A DNA stretch of 64,000 nucleotides from Amycolatopsis vastitatis (GCF_002234595.1 NZ_NMUL01000014.1:1-64000), one strand, 5' to 3'. Shown: positions 16,327 to 26,052, numbered from the stretch's first letter. Notes: a model not told the origin generated them from the sequence alone. Numbers and translations: made by a program.

Positions 16327-19173
16327 ATGAAAGTCCTTACGGTGGATACCGAAGTAAATCCCGAGAACCCCGTCAGCGGGGCTTCGGTACCGAAGCGTCC
16401 CGCCCTGCGGCTCCCCGGCCGCGAGCCCGAGCTCAACCGCCTGACCAGCCTCTTCCCCGCCGTGCTCGGCGGCTCGGCGGCCAGCGCGGTCCTGGTCGGC
16501 GAGTTCGGCATGGGCAAGAGCGCCACGCTCCACACCGCCGCGGCGCTGGCCGCCGACGCGGGCTTCACCGTCGCGATCGCCACCGGGTCGCGGCTGGAGA
16601 GCCACCTGTCCGGCGGGCTGGCCCGCCAGCTGGCCGACGCGCTGACCGCCCCGGGCGCCCCGCGCCCGCCCGCCACCGAGCTGTGCGGCCCGGCCGGCGA
16701 GAGCGAAGCGCTCGAACTCTTCTGCCGGATCGTCCGCGACGCGGCCGAGAAGAGCCCCCTGTTCCTCGGCATCGACAACGTGCACCTGGCCGACGCCTGG
16801 TCCATGCGGTGCCTGGCCTACATCCGCAACCGCGTGGCCGACCTGCCGGTGCTGATCATCCTGACGGCCCTGACCGGGCATCCCCCGCACCGCGAGGTCG
16901 CGCTGCTGGAGATGGCGGGCTGCCCGCAGGCCTCGATCACGCTCAACGGCCTCGGCGACGCGGCCGCGGCGGAGATCCTCGGTCTCGCCGCCGGCGAGCT
17001 CGCCTCGGCCTGCCGCGAGGCGACCGGCGGCAACCCGTACCTGCTGCACGCGCTGCGGCCGCGGCTGCTGCCCGGCGCGGACCCGCACGAGCTCGGCTCG
17101 TCGCTGATCGGGCAGGTGCTCATCACGCGGATGCAGGAGTTCCCGCACGCGCCGGCGATCATGCACGCGGCGGCGATCCTCGGCGAGGACGCGGGCTTCG
17201 ACCTGCTGGCCCGGCTCGCCGGCGTCGACGAGCTCGACGCGCTGCAGGCGATCGACACCATGGTCCGGCTGCGCGTGCTCAACAACAGCAGCCAGCCGAC
17301 GCTGACCTATTCGTTCGTCCGCAACTCCGTGCTGAAGGACATGCCGCAGACCACGCGGGCGGTCAACCACTCCCGGGCGGCGAAGCTGCTGACGGAGGCG
17401 GGCGCGCCGGTCGAGCGCGTAGCCGCCCACCTGCTGGAAGCGACGTCGATCCGGATCCCGTGGGCGGTGGACGTGCTGCGGCTGAGCGCGCGCGACGCCG
17501 TGTTCTCCGGGCGGCCCGAGCTGGCCGCCCGGCACCTGCGGCGGGCGCTGGAGGAACGGCTCACGTCCGGGACCCGGATGGCCGTGCTGCTGCAGCTGGC
17601 GCACGCGGAGTTCCAGTTCGACCCGCCGGGCGCGGCGAAGCGGGTGCGGGAGGCCGTCGACACCGTCGGCAACCGCGAGACCGCCGCGTACATCGCCTCC
17701 GCGATGCTGCTGTCGCTCTGCGGCGGCCAGGACGCCCGGCTCGGGATCAGCGCGGCGGGCCAGATCGCGGCCCGGCTCGACGCCGGCGGCCCGGACGCCG
17801 TCTGGCCGCTGCTGTGCATGACCTACCTCGCCGAGGCCGGGAGCAGGCTGGGCCCGCCGCCGGAGTTCCGCGACTTCGAGGAGCAGTGGGCGCCGCTGAC
17901 CGACCCGGCGGCGCAGCGGAGCCGCTCGGCGCTGCTGGCACTCGACGCGGTCCGCAGCGGCGAGTCGGCGCAGGAGGCGGTCGGGCATTTCGCGGACGTC
18001 CTGAGCCAAGCCGGCGCGCCACCCCAGGCGGAAGACAGCCGCAGCCGCCGGGCGCAGAGCGACGACGGCGACCTGTTCGAGCAGCACTACTTCTTCACGC
18101 TGGCCACGGCGGTGCTGGCGGACGAGCCGGCCCACGTCGACCGGCTGTGCCGGGTCCTCGACGTCGAGCGCGAACCGTGGGACGTGCACGTGCCGCACGG
18201 CGCGCTGCCCACCCTGGCCCGCGGGATCGCGCTGCAGGCCAGCGGCGACCTGCAGCGGGCGAGCGTCCACTTCGAGTCGCTGCTGCGCCGGTTCGACGAG
18301 CGCGGCGGGACGACGACCTGCCCGGTCGGCGTGCTGTGCGCGGCGAAACTCGTCGAATGCTGGGTGGACCTGGGCCGGTTCGAGGCGGCGACGTCGCTGC
18401 TGGACCGGATGGACTTCGTCGCCAGCCAGGGCCTGTTCACCCACACGTACCTCCTGTACGCGCGGGGCCGCCTGCGCGTCGCGACGGGGTACACGCGCTT
18501 CGGCTTCGAAGACCTGCTCAGCTGCGGGCGGCGGCTCGCGCACCACGGCATGCGGTTCCCGGGGTTCGTGCCGTGGCGCGCGCACGCGGCGCGGGCGGCG
18601 CTGGCCCTCGGCCAGGCCGACGACGCGGCGCGACTGGCCGAAGAGGACATCAACGCCTCGGCCCGCTGGGGCGCGGCCCGGCCGCTCGGCACGGCGCTGA
18701 CGACGCTCGGGCTGGTCCGCGAGGACGACGAAGCCGAGCGGGCGCTCAGCAAGGCGATCACGACGCTGCGTTCGTCGCCGGCCCGGCTGCAGCTCGCGAC
18801 GGCCCTGACCGAGCTGGGCACGCTGCAGGCGCGGCACGGCCAGTCCGAAAAGGCCATCGAAACGCTGCGGCAGGCGGTCGAGCTGAGCGAGCACTGCGGA
18901 GCGCGACCGTTGGCCCGCCGGGCGGCGGAGGAGCTGCGCTCGGCCCGGCGCGCGCTGACCCCGGCGAAGGACAACGAGCACGGGCTGACCCGCCAGGAGA
19001 ACCGCATCGCGGTGATGGCGGCGCAGGGCCTGACCAACCGCGAGATCGCGACGGCGCTGCACCTGACGCGGCGGACGGTGGAGCTGCACCTGTCCGGCGC
19101 GTACCGCAAGCTGGGCATTCCGGGCCGCGCGGAGCTCGGCGGCGCGTTGGCGAAGTCGCAGCGCGGCAGTTGA
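16327..19173 (+). CDS. LuxR-family large ATP-binding (LAL-type) transcriptional regulator
   Basis: The 948-residue protein has an N-terminal AAA/STAND ATPase domain with Walker A GEFGMGKS (residues 58-65) and an LFLGIDNVHLADA Walker B-like strand. A long helical, TPR-like middle (about 330-860) and a C-terminal LuxR helix-turn-helix (LTRQENRIAVMAAQGLTNRE, then VELHLSGAYRKLGI) complete it. LAL regulators usually activate catabolic or secondary-metabolite genes in actinomycetes. The ATG at 16327 is used; a TAGTCT -10-like box lies about 20 nt upstream. No target can be assigned; the gene is monocistronic, with a long palindrome after it. Confidence 0.9.
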   Translation: MKVLTVDTEVNPENPVSGASVPKRPALRLPGREPELNRLTSLFPAVLGGSAASAVLVGEFGMGKSATLHTAAALAADAGFTVAIATGSRLESHLSGGLARQLADALTAPGAPRPPATELCGPAGESEALELFCRIVRDAAEKSPLFLGIDNVHLADAWSMRCLAYIRNRVADLPVLIILTALTGHPPHREVALLEMAGCPQASITLNGLGDAAAAEILGLAAGELASACREATGGNPYLLHALRPRLLPGADPHELGSSLIGQVLITRMQEFPHAPAIMHAAAILGEDAGFDLLARLAGVDELDALQAIDTMVRLRVLNNSSQPTLTYSFVRNSVLKDMPQTTRAVNHSRAAKLLTEAGAPVERVAAHLLEATSIRIPWAVDVLRLSARDAVFSGRPELAARHLRRALEERLTSGTRMAVLLQLAHAEFQFDPPGAAKRVREAVDTVGNRETAAYIASAMLLSLCGGQDARLGISAAGQIAARLDAGGPDAVWPLLCMTYLAEAGSRLGPPPEFRDFEEQWAPLTDPAAQRSRSALLALDAVRSGESAQEAVGHFADVLSQAGAPPQAEDSRSRRAQSDDGDLFEQHYFFTLATAVLADEPAHVDRLCRVLDVEREPWDVHVPHGALPTLARGIALQASGDLQRASVHFESLLRRFDERGGTTTCPVGVLCAAKLVECWVDLGRFEAATSLLDRMDFVASQGLFTHTYLLYARGRLRVATGYTRFGFEDLLSCGRRLAHHGMRFPGFVPWRAHAARAALALGQADDAARLAEEDINASARWGAARPLGTALTTLGLVREDDEAERALSKAITTLRSSPARLQLATALTELGTLQARHGQSEKAIETLRQAVELSEHCGARPLARRAAEELRSARRALTPAKDNEHGLTRQENRIAVMAAQGLTNREIATALHLTRRTVELHLSGAYRKLGIPGRAELGGALAKSQRGS

Positions 19174-19314
19174 GTCCACTTCGGACACTGCGCTGAGCTG
19201 CCCCCGGTTTCCACGGTAGCCGGGGGGACCGACAAAACCGGGCTGCTTCGGCGGAGCGGGCAGCGACGGCTCCGGACGGGCGTGCCCTCGTCGGCGTGCG
19301 GGCGCCGCGGCGAT

Positions 19315-19367
19315 GTCATGAACGACTCTTTCCTGTCGTCGGACGACAGGAAAGAGTCGTTCATGAC
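19315..19367. repeat. perfect 26-bp-arm palindrome (extragenic)
   Basis: Arms at 19315-19340 and 19342-19367 are exact reverse complements around a single base; the left arm begins GTCATGAACGACTCTTTCC. It lies in the 307-bp gap between the LuxR regulator and the permease gene, both on the plus strand. The rest of the gap contains no gene I can support. It could act as a terminator, although there is no T-run. It is one of several long palindromes at gene ends in this window. Confidence 0.85.
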
Positions 19368-19480
19368 CTTCGGCGAGCCGCGCGGGGGCGGCAGCGCGGC
19401 GGAATTGTCGGTGCCTGCCGGTAGTGTGGAAGACGGGGGCGCCCCCGCGGGGTCCGTACGTCCGAGGTTAGCGTGCACAT

Positions 19481-20722
19481 GTGAACTTCTGGGCAGGCGC
19501 GGGAAGCCTGGTGCTCTTGGCCGGCGTGCTGCTCTTCGCGATCGTCCGGCCGCGGGGCTGGCCGGAGGCCGTGGCCGCCGTGCCGGCGGCCGGGCTCGCG
19601 CTGCTGCTGGGGCTCGTGCGGCCCGCCGCGGCCGCGCACCGGGCCGTGGAAATCCTGCCGACGCTGGGTTTTCTGGCCGCCATCCTCCTTTTGTCCTTTT
19701 TGGCCAGTGTGGACGGCGTCTTCACCTGGCTCGGCAGCCGGCTCGCCGAGGCGTGCCACGGGCGGCCACGGCGGCTGCTCGTGCTGACCTTCGCCGCCGC
19801 GGCCGGCGTCACCGCGATCCTCAGCCTGGACGCCACCGTCGTGCTGCTCACCCCCGTCGTCCTCGCGACCGCGACGAGCCTGAAGCTGCCCGCCCGTCCG
19901 CACGTCTACGCGTGCGCGCACCTGGCCAACTCCGCGTCGACGCTGCTGCCGGTGTCCAACCTGACCAACCTCCTGGCCTTCGCCGCGTCGGGGCTGACGT
20001 TCGCCGGGTTCACCGCGCTCATGGCCCTGCCGTGGCTGGTCACCATCGCCATCGAACTCGTCGTGTTCCTGCGGTTCTTCGCCGTCGACCTCCGCCCGCG
20101 GGAAACCGCCGAGCCACGGCAGCACCAAGATCCGCCGACGTTCGCGCTGGTCGTCCTGGCGCTCACGCTCGTCGGCTTCGCGGTGGGCCAGCTCGGGCAC
20201 GTCGAGCCGGTGTGGATCGCCACGCTCGCCGCGCTCATCCTCGGCGCGCGCGCCCTCGCGAACGGCAAGATCCGGCCGTGGCAGCTGTTCACCGAAGCGG
20301 CGCCGCAACTGTGCCTGTTCGTGCTGGGGCTCGCCGTCGTGGTCGAAGCCGTGTCGGAACACGTTCTCGGCGGCCTGCTGCGCGACGTCCTGCCGACGTC
20401 CACCGGCCTGGTCGACCTGCTGCTCGCGGCCGGGGTGGCGGCGCTGCTGGCCAACCTGGTCAACAACCTGCCGGCGACGCTGATCCTGCTGTCCGTGCTG
20501 GGCCCGCACCCGGCGCCGGGCGTGCTGCTGGCGGTGCTGCTCGGCGTCAACATCGGCCCGAACGCGACCTACCTCGGCTCCCTGGCGACGCTGCTCTGGC
20601 GCCGCACCCTTCCGGAACACCCGTCGGCCAGGACGTTCCACGCCCTGGGTGCCATCACGACCCCGCTGTGCCTCGCCGCGGCCACCGTCGCCCTCTGGCT
20701 CGGCCTCAGCCTGGCCACCTGA
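19481..20722 (+). CDS. ArsB/SLC13-type 12-helix ion permease
   Basis: This 413-residue integral membrane protein has about 11-12 helices in two similar halves. Typical ArsB/NhaD superfamily features are TAILSLDATVVLLTPVV in the first half and AALLANLVNNLPATLIL followed by GVNIGPNATYLGSL in the second. The paired LDATV/NNLP re-entrant segments are the hallmark of arsenite/antimonite and anion permeases. No arsR, arsC or arsA gene is adjacent, so arsenite specificity is unproven and another anion or Na+/H+ exchange is possible. The GTG start at 19481 directly precedes the first helix. Confidence 0.8.
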   Translation: MNFWAGAGSLVLLAGVLLFAIVRPRGWPEAVAAVPAAGLALLLGLVRPAAAAHRAVEILPTLGFLAAILLLSFLASVDGVFTWLGSRLAEACHGRPRRLLVLTFAAAAGVTAILSLDATVVLLTPVVLATATSLKLPARPHVYACAHLANSASTLLPVSNLTNLLAFAASGLTFAGFTALMALPWLVTIAIELVVFLRFFAVDLRPRETAEPRQHQDPPTFALVVLALTLVGFAVGQLGHVEPVWIATLAALILGARALANGKIRPWQLFTEAAPQLCLFVLGLAVVVEAVSEHVLGGLLRDVLPTSTGLVDLLLAAGVAALLANLVNNLPATLILLSVLGPHPAPGVLLAVLLGVNIGPNATYLGSLATLLWRRTLPEHPSARTFHALGAITTPLCLAAATVALWLGLSLAT

Positions 20723-20729
20723 CGGGCTT

Positions 20730-20792
20730 CACCCGTGATCAGAGAGGCATCACTCGTGATTGAAGGGGCATCACGCGTGATCAGCCGGGCAT
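20730..20792. repeat. three 21-bp direct repeats at a convergent gene junction
   Basis: Three diverged 21-bp units (20730-20750, 20751-20771, 20772-20792) share the core CAC-N-CGTGAT-N8-GGCAT, for example CACCCGTGATCAGAGAGGCAT. They fill the gap between the permease (ends 20722) and the glycosyltransferase (ends 20781), and the last unit runs into the latter's final codons. Each unit contains a short inverted ATCAC/GTGAT pair. They probably belong to a dispersed intergenic repeat of this genome. Confidence 0.75.
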
Positions 20793-22523
20793 CGCGATCG
20801 TCTGGCCCGGCTTCATCGTCGGGCCGCAGTCGTCCAGCGGGCCGCCGAAGCGGTTCGCGGCCACCTCGGGGATCGTCTTCGCCGCGTAGTCCTGGGCCGC
20901 CTTCAGCTTGGCCGGGTCCGTCACCGCGTCGCGGCGGACCCAGTCGCCGTTGCGGAGGCCTTCGATCGGGGAGCTGTAGATCAGCAGGTAGTCGCGGTCG
21001 AGCCGGGGGTCCAGCGCGATGCCGTTGCCGGCCGCCCACGGTCCCCACGAGTGGATGAACGTCGGCTTCACCGTGTCGAACACGTAGTTGCGGAGCCCCT
21101 GCAGGTCGTTGTCGTGCACCAGGTCGGCGATCGGCTTGTTGACCAGGCCCGCCATGTCGACCAGCTCGAGCCTGCTGGTCATCGACGAGCCGCCGAGGTC
21201 CGGCAGCAGCAGCGACGCCTTCGGCAGGCCCAGGATGTCGGCGTAGGTGTTGAAGCCGCGGCCGAAGCGGTCGGCCACCAGGCACGCCGTGATGTTCGGG
21301 TTCTTCGCGAACTTGTCCGCCGAAGCCGCGAACCCGATGCCCGACGGGACGAACGCGCCCAGCAGCACCACGACCACGCCGACGCGCAGCAGCGCCTGCC
21401 GGTGGCGCAGCAGCTCACCCGCCGACAGCGTGCCCGCGATGACGGCCAGCGGCCAGATCGGGCTGGCGAACCGGTGCTGGTACATCCAGTCGGCGACCAT
21501 CACGCCGTACGCGACGACCCCGAGCCCCAGCGGCACCAGCAACGCGATCAGCGAACGCCGCCACGGAGCCTTGACCAGCGCGAACACGATCACCAGCACG
21601 AGCACGACGACGCCGGCCCAGCCCGCGTAGCCGACCAGCTCGAGCGGCCGCTTCACCGCGTCGAATCCGGGCAGGCCCTGCTGCTTCGCCACCGAAGGAT
21701 TGGCCAGCAGCCGGCCGAACTCCCCGTGCCGCCAGGCGACGTACGCGCCGAACGGCACGGCGAACGCCGCCACCGAAAGCAGCGCGAGCCGGAAGCTCTT
21801 CCAGAACAGCCCGGACCGCAGCAGGAACAGCGCCGCGAGCGGGTACGCGCCCGCGTAGATCAGGCCTTCCGGCCTGGTCAGCGCGGCGAAGGCCACGATG
21901 ACGCCCGCCCACAGCGCGACCTTCGGCGTCAGCAGCTTGTCCCGCTTCACCGAGACGAACAGCGTCACGCCGAGGGTGACGACCGCGAACGCGAACAGCG
22001 AGTTCTCCAGGCCGGACACGACCCAGATGACGTACGACGGGATCGTCGCCAGCGTCAGGCCGACGACCAGCGTCGCGAGCCAGGCGAAGCGGGTGAAGAT
22101 CTGCTTCGCGGCGATGTAGCACGCCGTCAGGACGCCGCCGGTGAACAGCAGGCCCAGCGCCTTCGGGAACAGCACGTAGTCCGGGATGCCGAACAGCAGG
22201 CCGTGGTCGAAGAGGCCGACGAGCTTGCCGACGCCGAGCAGGACCATCCACGTCGGGTCGGAGAAGCCCTCGACCGGCGGGGCGCCCGGCTGCAGCACCG
22301 GGCCGAGGCCGTCGGCGAAGCTGCGGGCGTAGGAGAAGGTGATGGCGGCGTCGTCGACGATCCAGTGGCCGTAGCGGGTCGCGTGGACGGCGACGGCCGC
22401 GACACCGGCGAGCACGGCCAGCACCGGCGCGAGGCGCGCGCCCCAGCCGCGGGTGGCCGTGGTGGTGGCCGGGTCCTCGGGGACGTCGCTCGGGGAGGTC
22501 TCGGTGAGTGCGCTAGCCGTCAT
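20781..22523 (-). CDS. GT-C membrane glycosyltransferase, AftB-like
   Basis: The 580-residue protein has about 10 membrane helices in its N-terminal two thirds and a soluble extracytoplasmic C-terminal part. The first outer loop carries Asp57-Asp58 in WIVDDAAITFSYARSF, the acidic motif of GT-C enzymes, followed by EGFSDPTW. The layout resembles mycobacterial AftB, which adds terminal arabinose to cell-wall arabinogalactan using decaprenyl-phosphate-arabinose. The ATG at 22523 was chosen because GAGGAC lies just upstream; the open frame extends further but is not protein-like. Cell-wall polysaccharide synthesis is likely, but the exact sugar is inferred. Confidence 0.75.
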   Translation of the reverse strand: MTASALTETSPSDVPEDPATTTATRGWGARLAPVLAVLAGVAAVAVHATRYGHWIVDDAAITFSYARSFADGLGPVLQPGAPPVEGFSDPTWMVLLGVGKLVGLFDHGLLFGIPDYVLFPKALGLLFTGGVLTACYIAAKQIFTRFAWLATLVVGLTLATIPSYVIWVVSGLENSLFAFAVVTLGVTLFVSVKRDKLLTPKVALWAGVIVAFAALTRPEGLIYAGAYPLAALFLLRSGLFWKSFRLALLSVAAFAVPFGAYVAWRHGEFGRLLANPSVAKQQGLPGFDAVKRPLELVGYAGWAGVVVLVLVIVFALVKAPWRRSLIALLVPLGLGVVAYGVMVADWMYQHRFASPIWPLAVIAGTLSAGELLRHRQALLRVGVVVVLLGAFVPSGIGFAASADKFAKNPNITACLVADRFGRGFNTYADILGLPKASLLLPDLGGSSMTSRLELVDMAGLVNKPIADLVHDNDLQGLRNYVFDTVKPTFIHSWGPWAAGNGIALDPRLDRDYLLIYSSPIEGLRNGDWVRRDAVTDPAKLKAAQDYAAKTIPEVAANRFGGPLDDCGPTMKPGQTIAMPG

Positions 22524-22721
22524 GTCCTCGTCACTGTTCCGCCCGCAGGCTTCTGCCGGTGGGATACGCGCGAGCTGGCGCCCCCTGACTGGGCCCGGAG
22601 GCCGGACCCGCCACCGCGGCGACGCGGTCGAGACACTGTAGCCAATACCCCATCCGGGGTCGGCCACGCGTCGGCATTGAGCGTGATCCACCCCACACTT
22701 CCCTGAATATCCCAGCGCCGG

Positions 22722-23864
22722 TCAGGCGAGGTGGGAGGTGTCGTTGACGAGCCGCACCGAAGCGTTCCCGTCCGGGTAGAACTCGACGATCGACAGCGAC
22801 GCCAGATCGAGGTGCAGCCGGAACAGCAGCTGCGGTCCGGCGTCGAGGCCCATCCGGAGCAGCGTCTTGATCGGCGTCACGTGGCTGACCAGCACCAACG
22901 TCCGGCCGCCGTGCTCGGCGATCAGCTCGTCGCGGGCCTTGCGGACCCGGCGGTGCACGACGTCGAAGCTCTCCCCGCCGGGCGGCGGGACCGAGCTGTC
23001 GCCGAGCCACGAACGGTGCAGCTCGGGGTCGCGGTCGGCCGCTTCGGCGAACGTCAGGCCCTCCCACTCGCCGAAGTCGGTCTCGATGAGACCGGGGTGA
23101 GTCTCGACGCGGCCGCCGAGCGCGTCGGCGACGGCCTGCGCGGTCTGCTTCGTCCGGGTCAGCGGCGAGGAGATGATCGGGACGGCCTCGCCGTCGACGA
23201 CCAGGTCCGAGATCGCGGCCAGCCGCTTCGCCGCCGCCGCGGCCTGCGCCTGCCCGAGCTCGGTGAGCGGGACGTCGCCGCGGCCGGAGTAACGGCGCAG
23301 CGCCGACATCTCGGTCTGGCCGTGGCGCAGCAGGAACAGCCGGGTCGGAGTGCCCTGCGCACCGGTCCAGGCGGTCGTCGCGCGGTCGGGTTTCCGGGTC
23401 GGCAGCTTCGGCTTGCCGGTCTTCGCGGCGGCGCTGGGCCGGCCGGCGGCGGGCTTGCCGGTCGCCGCGTCCATGGCCTCGTTGGCCAGCCGGTCGGCGC
23501 GGGAGTTCTGCGCGCGCGGGATCCACTCGTACTTGACGCGGGAGAACCCGGCGGCCAGCTCCTTGGCCCGCTCGGCCAGCGGCTGCATGTCCGCGTGCTT
23601 GATCTTCCAGCGCCCGGACATCTGCTCGACCACGAGCTTCGAGTCCATCCGGACGTCCACAGTGGACGCTCCGAGCTCGGCTGCGGCGGTCAGCCCGGCG
23701 ATCAGGCCGTTGTACTCGGCGACGTTGTTGGTGACCACGCCGAGGCTTTCCTTGCGCTCGGCGAGGACCTGGCCGTCGCTGTCGAGAACCACCGCGCCGT
23801 AGCCGGCGGGGCCCGGGTTGCCTCGGGAACCGCCGTCCGCCTCGACGATGACGTGCGAGGTCAC
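22722..23864 (-). CDS. bifunctional RNase H / histidine phosphatase (Rv2228c type)
   Basis: This is a 380-residue fusion. Residues 1-135 are a type I RNase H with the four acidic residues Asp10, Glu50, Asp74 and Asp124. A low-complexity linker follows, and residues from about 174 form a histidine phosphatase with the RHG triad (Arg180, His181, Gly182) and a second histidine in SHVTPIK. M. tuberculosis Rv2228c has this architecture, combining RNase H activity with a CobC-like acid phosphatase that can act in cobalamin synthesis. The GTG at 23864 overlaps the upstream stop (GTGA). Same-strand order with the zinc-ribbon and Nif3 genes matches M. tuberculosis. Confidence 0.93.
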   Translation of the reverse strand: MTSHVIVEADGGSRGNPGPAGYGAVVLDSDGQVLAERKESLGVVTNNVAEYNGLIAGLTAAAELGASTVDVRMDSKLVVEQMSGRWKIKHADMQPLAERAKELAAGFSRVKYEWIPRAQNSRADRLANEAMDAATGKPAAGRPSAAAKTGKPKLPTRKPDRATTAWTGAQGTPTRLFLLRHGQTEMSALRRYSGRGDVPLTELGQAQAAAAAKRLAAISDLVVDGEAVPIISSPLTRTKQTAQAVADALGGRVETHPGLIETDFGEWEGLTFAEAADRDPELHRSWLGDSSVPPPGGESFDVVHRRVRKARDELIAEHGGRTLVLVSHVTPIKTLLRMGLDAGPQLLFRLHLDLASLSIVEFYPDGNASVRLVNDTSHLA

Positions 23865-24598
23865 AGACCCGACTCCATGGTCCGGACCAGGATCGCGCCG
23901 CAGTTCTCGCACTGGATGACGTCGTCCTCGGGCGCGCCCTTGATCTCGTTGACGGTGTTGCGGTCCAGCTCCAGCTGGCAGGCGCCGCAGCGGCGGGCGC
24001 GCAGCAGCGCGGCCCCGATGCCCTTGTGCTCGCGGACGCGCTCGTACAGCTTGAGCAGCGGCTCCGGGAAGCGCGGCAGCAGCTTCGCGCGGTCTTCGTC
24101 GCGGCGCGCGCGGGTCGTGTCGAGGTCCTTGAACGCCTCGTCGCGGCGGGCGATCGCGGCGGCGACCTCGGCCTCGGCCTTGTCGACCTCGGCGCCGGTG
24201 CGCTGCGCGTCCAGGCCGAGGGCCTCGCGCTGCTCCATCAGCTCCAGCAGGTCGTCTTCGAGCGCGCGCTGGCGGCGTTCGAGTGACTGCAGCTCGTGCT
24301 CGATGTCGGTCATCTGCTTGGAGTTCACCGAGCCGGACGCCAGGAGCTTGCGGTCGCGGTCTTCGCGGGCGCGGACCGACTCGATCTCCTTCTCCTGGCG
24401 GGCGATCTCGCGGTCGAGGTCGGAGCTGGCGGTCTCCACCGACACGAGCGCGTCGCGGCGCTCGCGGGCGGTCTTCTCCCCCGTGTCGATCTCGGCCAGC
24501 TCGGGCAGGGTGCGGCGGCGGTGCGCGGTGCGCGAAAGCTCGGCGTCCACCTTGGCGAGCTCGAGCAACTGGCGCTGCACGGCGGGTTCGGCCTTCAC
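23861..24598 (-). CDS. coiled-coil C4-type zinc-ribbon protein (Rv2229c type)
   Basis: The 245-residue protein is about 170 residues of charged, heptad-rich helix forming a long coiled coil. A C-terminal zinc ribbon follows with CGAC and CENC pairs (RRCGACQLELD, then VIQCENCGAILVR). The family has a conserved place beside the RNase H/phosphatase and Nif3 genes in actinobacteria, and its function is not established. The GTG at 24598 is used because AGAGGAGC stands just upstream; ten bases separate it from the Nif3 stop. Nucleic-acid or protein binding through the ribbon is a guess. Confidence 0.9.
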   Translation of the reverse strand: MKAEPAVQRQLLELAKVDAELSRTAHRRRTLPELAEIDTGEKTARERRDALVSVETASSDLDREIARQEKEIESVRAREDRDRKLLASGSVNSKQMTDIEHELQSLERRQRALEDDLLELMEQREALGLDAQRTGAEVDKAEAEVAAAIARRDEAFKDLDTTRARRDEDRAKLLPRFPEPLLKLYERVREHKGIGAALLRARRCGACQLELDRNTVNEIKGAPEDDVIQCENCGAILVRTMESGL

Positions 24599-24608
24599 GG
24601 TGCTCCTC

Positions 24609-25439
24609 TTAATTCGATGTGCGCTCGGCGCGGACGTTCCACGGGTCGGTGCACCGCGTGGAGACGCGGATGTCGACGTTACCCGCAAACGCGTCGGCCA
24701 CGACCGCCGAGGCTTGCCCGCACCAGGGCCATTCGCTGGCCCAGTGGGTCAGCCCGACCAGCGCGGGCACCGGGCCCCGGCCGGCCAGGTGCTCACCGGC
24801 GGGGTGATGCCGCAGGTCGGCGGTGACGAAGGCGTCGGCGCCGGCCTCGGTGGCCTGCTTCAGGTAGGAGTCCCCGGCCCCGCCGGACACGGCGACGGTG
24901 CGGATCGGGCGGTCCTCGTCGCCGGCCCCGAGCACGCCCGGGACGGTCTCGGGCAGGGCGTCGGCGACGCGCTGGACGAACACCGCGAACGGCTCCGGCT
25001 CGGGCAGCTCGCCGAGGCGGCCGATGCCGGTGACGCCGTCGGCGTTCGGGGCGAGGGGCCCGGTCACGCGCAGCCCGATCGCCGTGGCCAGCGCGTCGGA
25101 GACGCCGGGGTCGGCGGAGTCGGCGTTCGTGTGCGCGCAGTAGAGGGCGATGCCTTCGCGGATCATCCGGTGCACCAGTGCGCCCTTGGCGGTGTCGGCG
25201 GGCACGCCGTGCACGCCGCGCAGCAGCAGCGGGTGGTGGGCGACGATCAGCTGCGCGCCGACGTCCACGGCCTCGTCGACGGTTTCGGCGACGGGGTCGA
25301 CGCAGAACAGCACGCGCGACACGGGTTCGGCGGGATCGCCGCAGACGAGGCCGACGGCGTCCCACGACTCGGCGAGCGCGGGCGGGTAGGCCCGCTCGAG
25401 CACGGAGATGACTTCGGAAATTGCGGAAGGCGCGGACAC
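24609..25439 (-). CDS. Nif3-like dinuclear metal-centre protein
   Basis: The 276-residue protein belongs to the NIF3/YbgI family, toroidal hexamers with a two-metal site, often described as GTP cyclohydrolase 1 type 2-like, though function remains uncertain. Metal-binding residues are visible in LIVAHHPLLL (two histidines), AHTNADSAD and the late GLTHWASEWP. GTG at 25439 is used as the start, giving SAPSAISEVISVLER; the upstream frame is open but overlaps the divergent gene's leader. It lies upstream of the zinc-ribbon gene on the same strand, as Rv2230c does relative to Rv2229c. Confidence 0.9.
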   Translation of the reverse strand: MSAPSAISEVISVLERAYPPALAESWDAVGLVCGDPAEPVSRVLFCVDPVAETVDEAVDVGAQLIVAHHPLLLRGVHGVPADTAKGALVHRMIREGIALYCAHTNADSADPGVSDALATAIGLRVTGPLAPNADGVTGIGRLGELPEPEPFAVFVQRVADALPETVPGVLGAGDEDRPIRTVAVSGGAGDSYLKQATEAGADAFVTADLRHHPAGEHLAGRGPVPALVGLTHWASEWPWCGQASAVVADAFAGNVDIRVSTRCTDPWNVRAERTSN

Positions 25440-25470
25440 GCGGGGATTTTCGCATGTACCGTCCGGGACC

Positions 25471-26052
25471 ATGCGCCTTCGGTCCTGGCTCGTCACGGTG
25501 ACAGCGGTCCTCGCCGGCTCACTCCTCTTCGCAGTGCCGGCCTCGGCTTCGAGCCCGTCGTTGTGGCGGCTCACCGACCTGGCCGCCCAGCGCGTCCAGA
25601 TCGCCGACCAGGTGGCCGCGGCCAAGTACGGCACGCCGTCGCCGATCGACGACCCGGCGCGCGAGCAGCAGATCTACGACTCGGTCGCCGGGCGAGCCCC
25701 GCAGCTGGGCCTCGACCCGGCGGACGCGGTCCGGTTCTTCCGCGCCCAGATCGAGGCGAACAAGCTGGTGCAGCGCGGCCTGTACGCGCGCTGGGACGCC
25801 CACCCCGCGGAGGCGCCCACGACCCGCCCCGACCTCGGGCAGATCCGCCCGGTGATCGACGGGTTGAACACGAACCTGCTCACGGAGCTGGCGGCGACCA
25901 TCCCGGTGCGGGCGGCGCGTTCGTGCCCGGTCCGGCAGCTGGTGACGGCCGGCGCGGCGGACGTCGTCCACCGGTTCGACCCGCTGCACGCACGCGCCCT
26001 CGGCGAAGCGACTTCGGCGACCTGTACGGCGGACCAGGGCAAAGCCGCGTAG
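25471..26052 (+). CDS. secreted chorismate mutase (AroQ-gamma, *MtCM type)
   Basis: The 193-residue protein has a clear signal peptide (MRLRSW, hydrophobic core, ASAS cleavage region). It is then all helical: LWRLTDLAAQRVQIADQVAA carries the active-site arginine region, and DPAREQQIYDSV and FFRAQIEANKLVQRGL follow the AroQ-gamma pattern. Two late cysteines (SCP and ATCT) match the disulfide of secreted mycobacterial chorismate mutase Rv1885c. It converts chorismate to prephenate outside the cytoplasm, where its purpose is unknown. The ATG at 25471 is 31 bp from the divergent Nif3 start, so both promoters must overlap that gap. Confidence 0.88.
   Translation: MRLRSWLVTVTAVLAGSLLFAVPASASSPSLWRLTDLAAQRVQIADQVAAAKYGTPSPIDDPAREQQIYDSVAGRAPQLGLDPADAVRFFRAQIEANKLVQRGLYARWDAHPAEAPTTRPDLGQIRPVIDGLNTNLLTELAATIPVRAARSCPVRQLVTAGAADVVHRFDPLHARALGEATSATCTADQGKAA

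Noticed and set aside
15997..19188. A 1063-codon open frame antisense to the LuxR regulator and anti-sigma genes
   Set aside because: It is Arg/Ala/Gly low-complexity reading of the opposite strand of well-formed genes with known domains; such frames are common in very GC-rich DNA.
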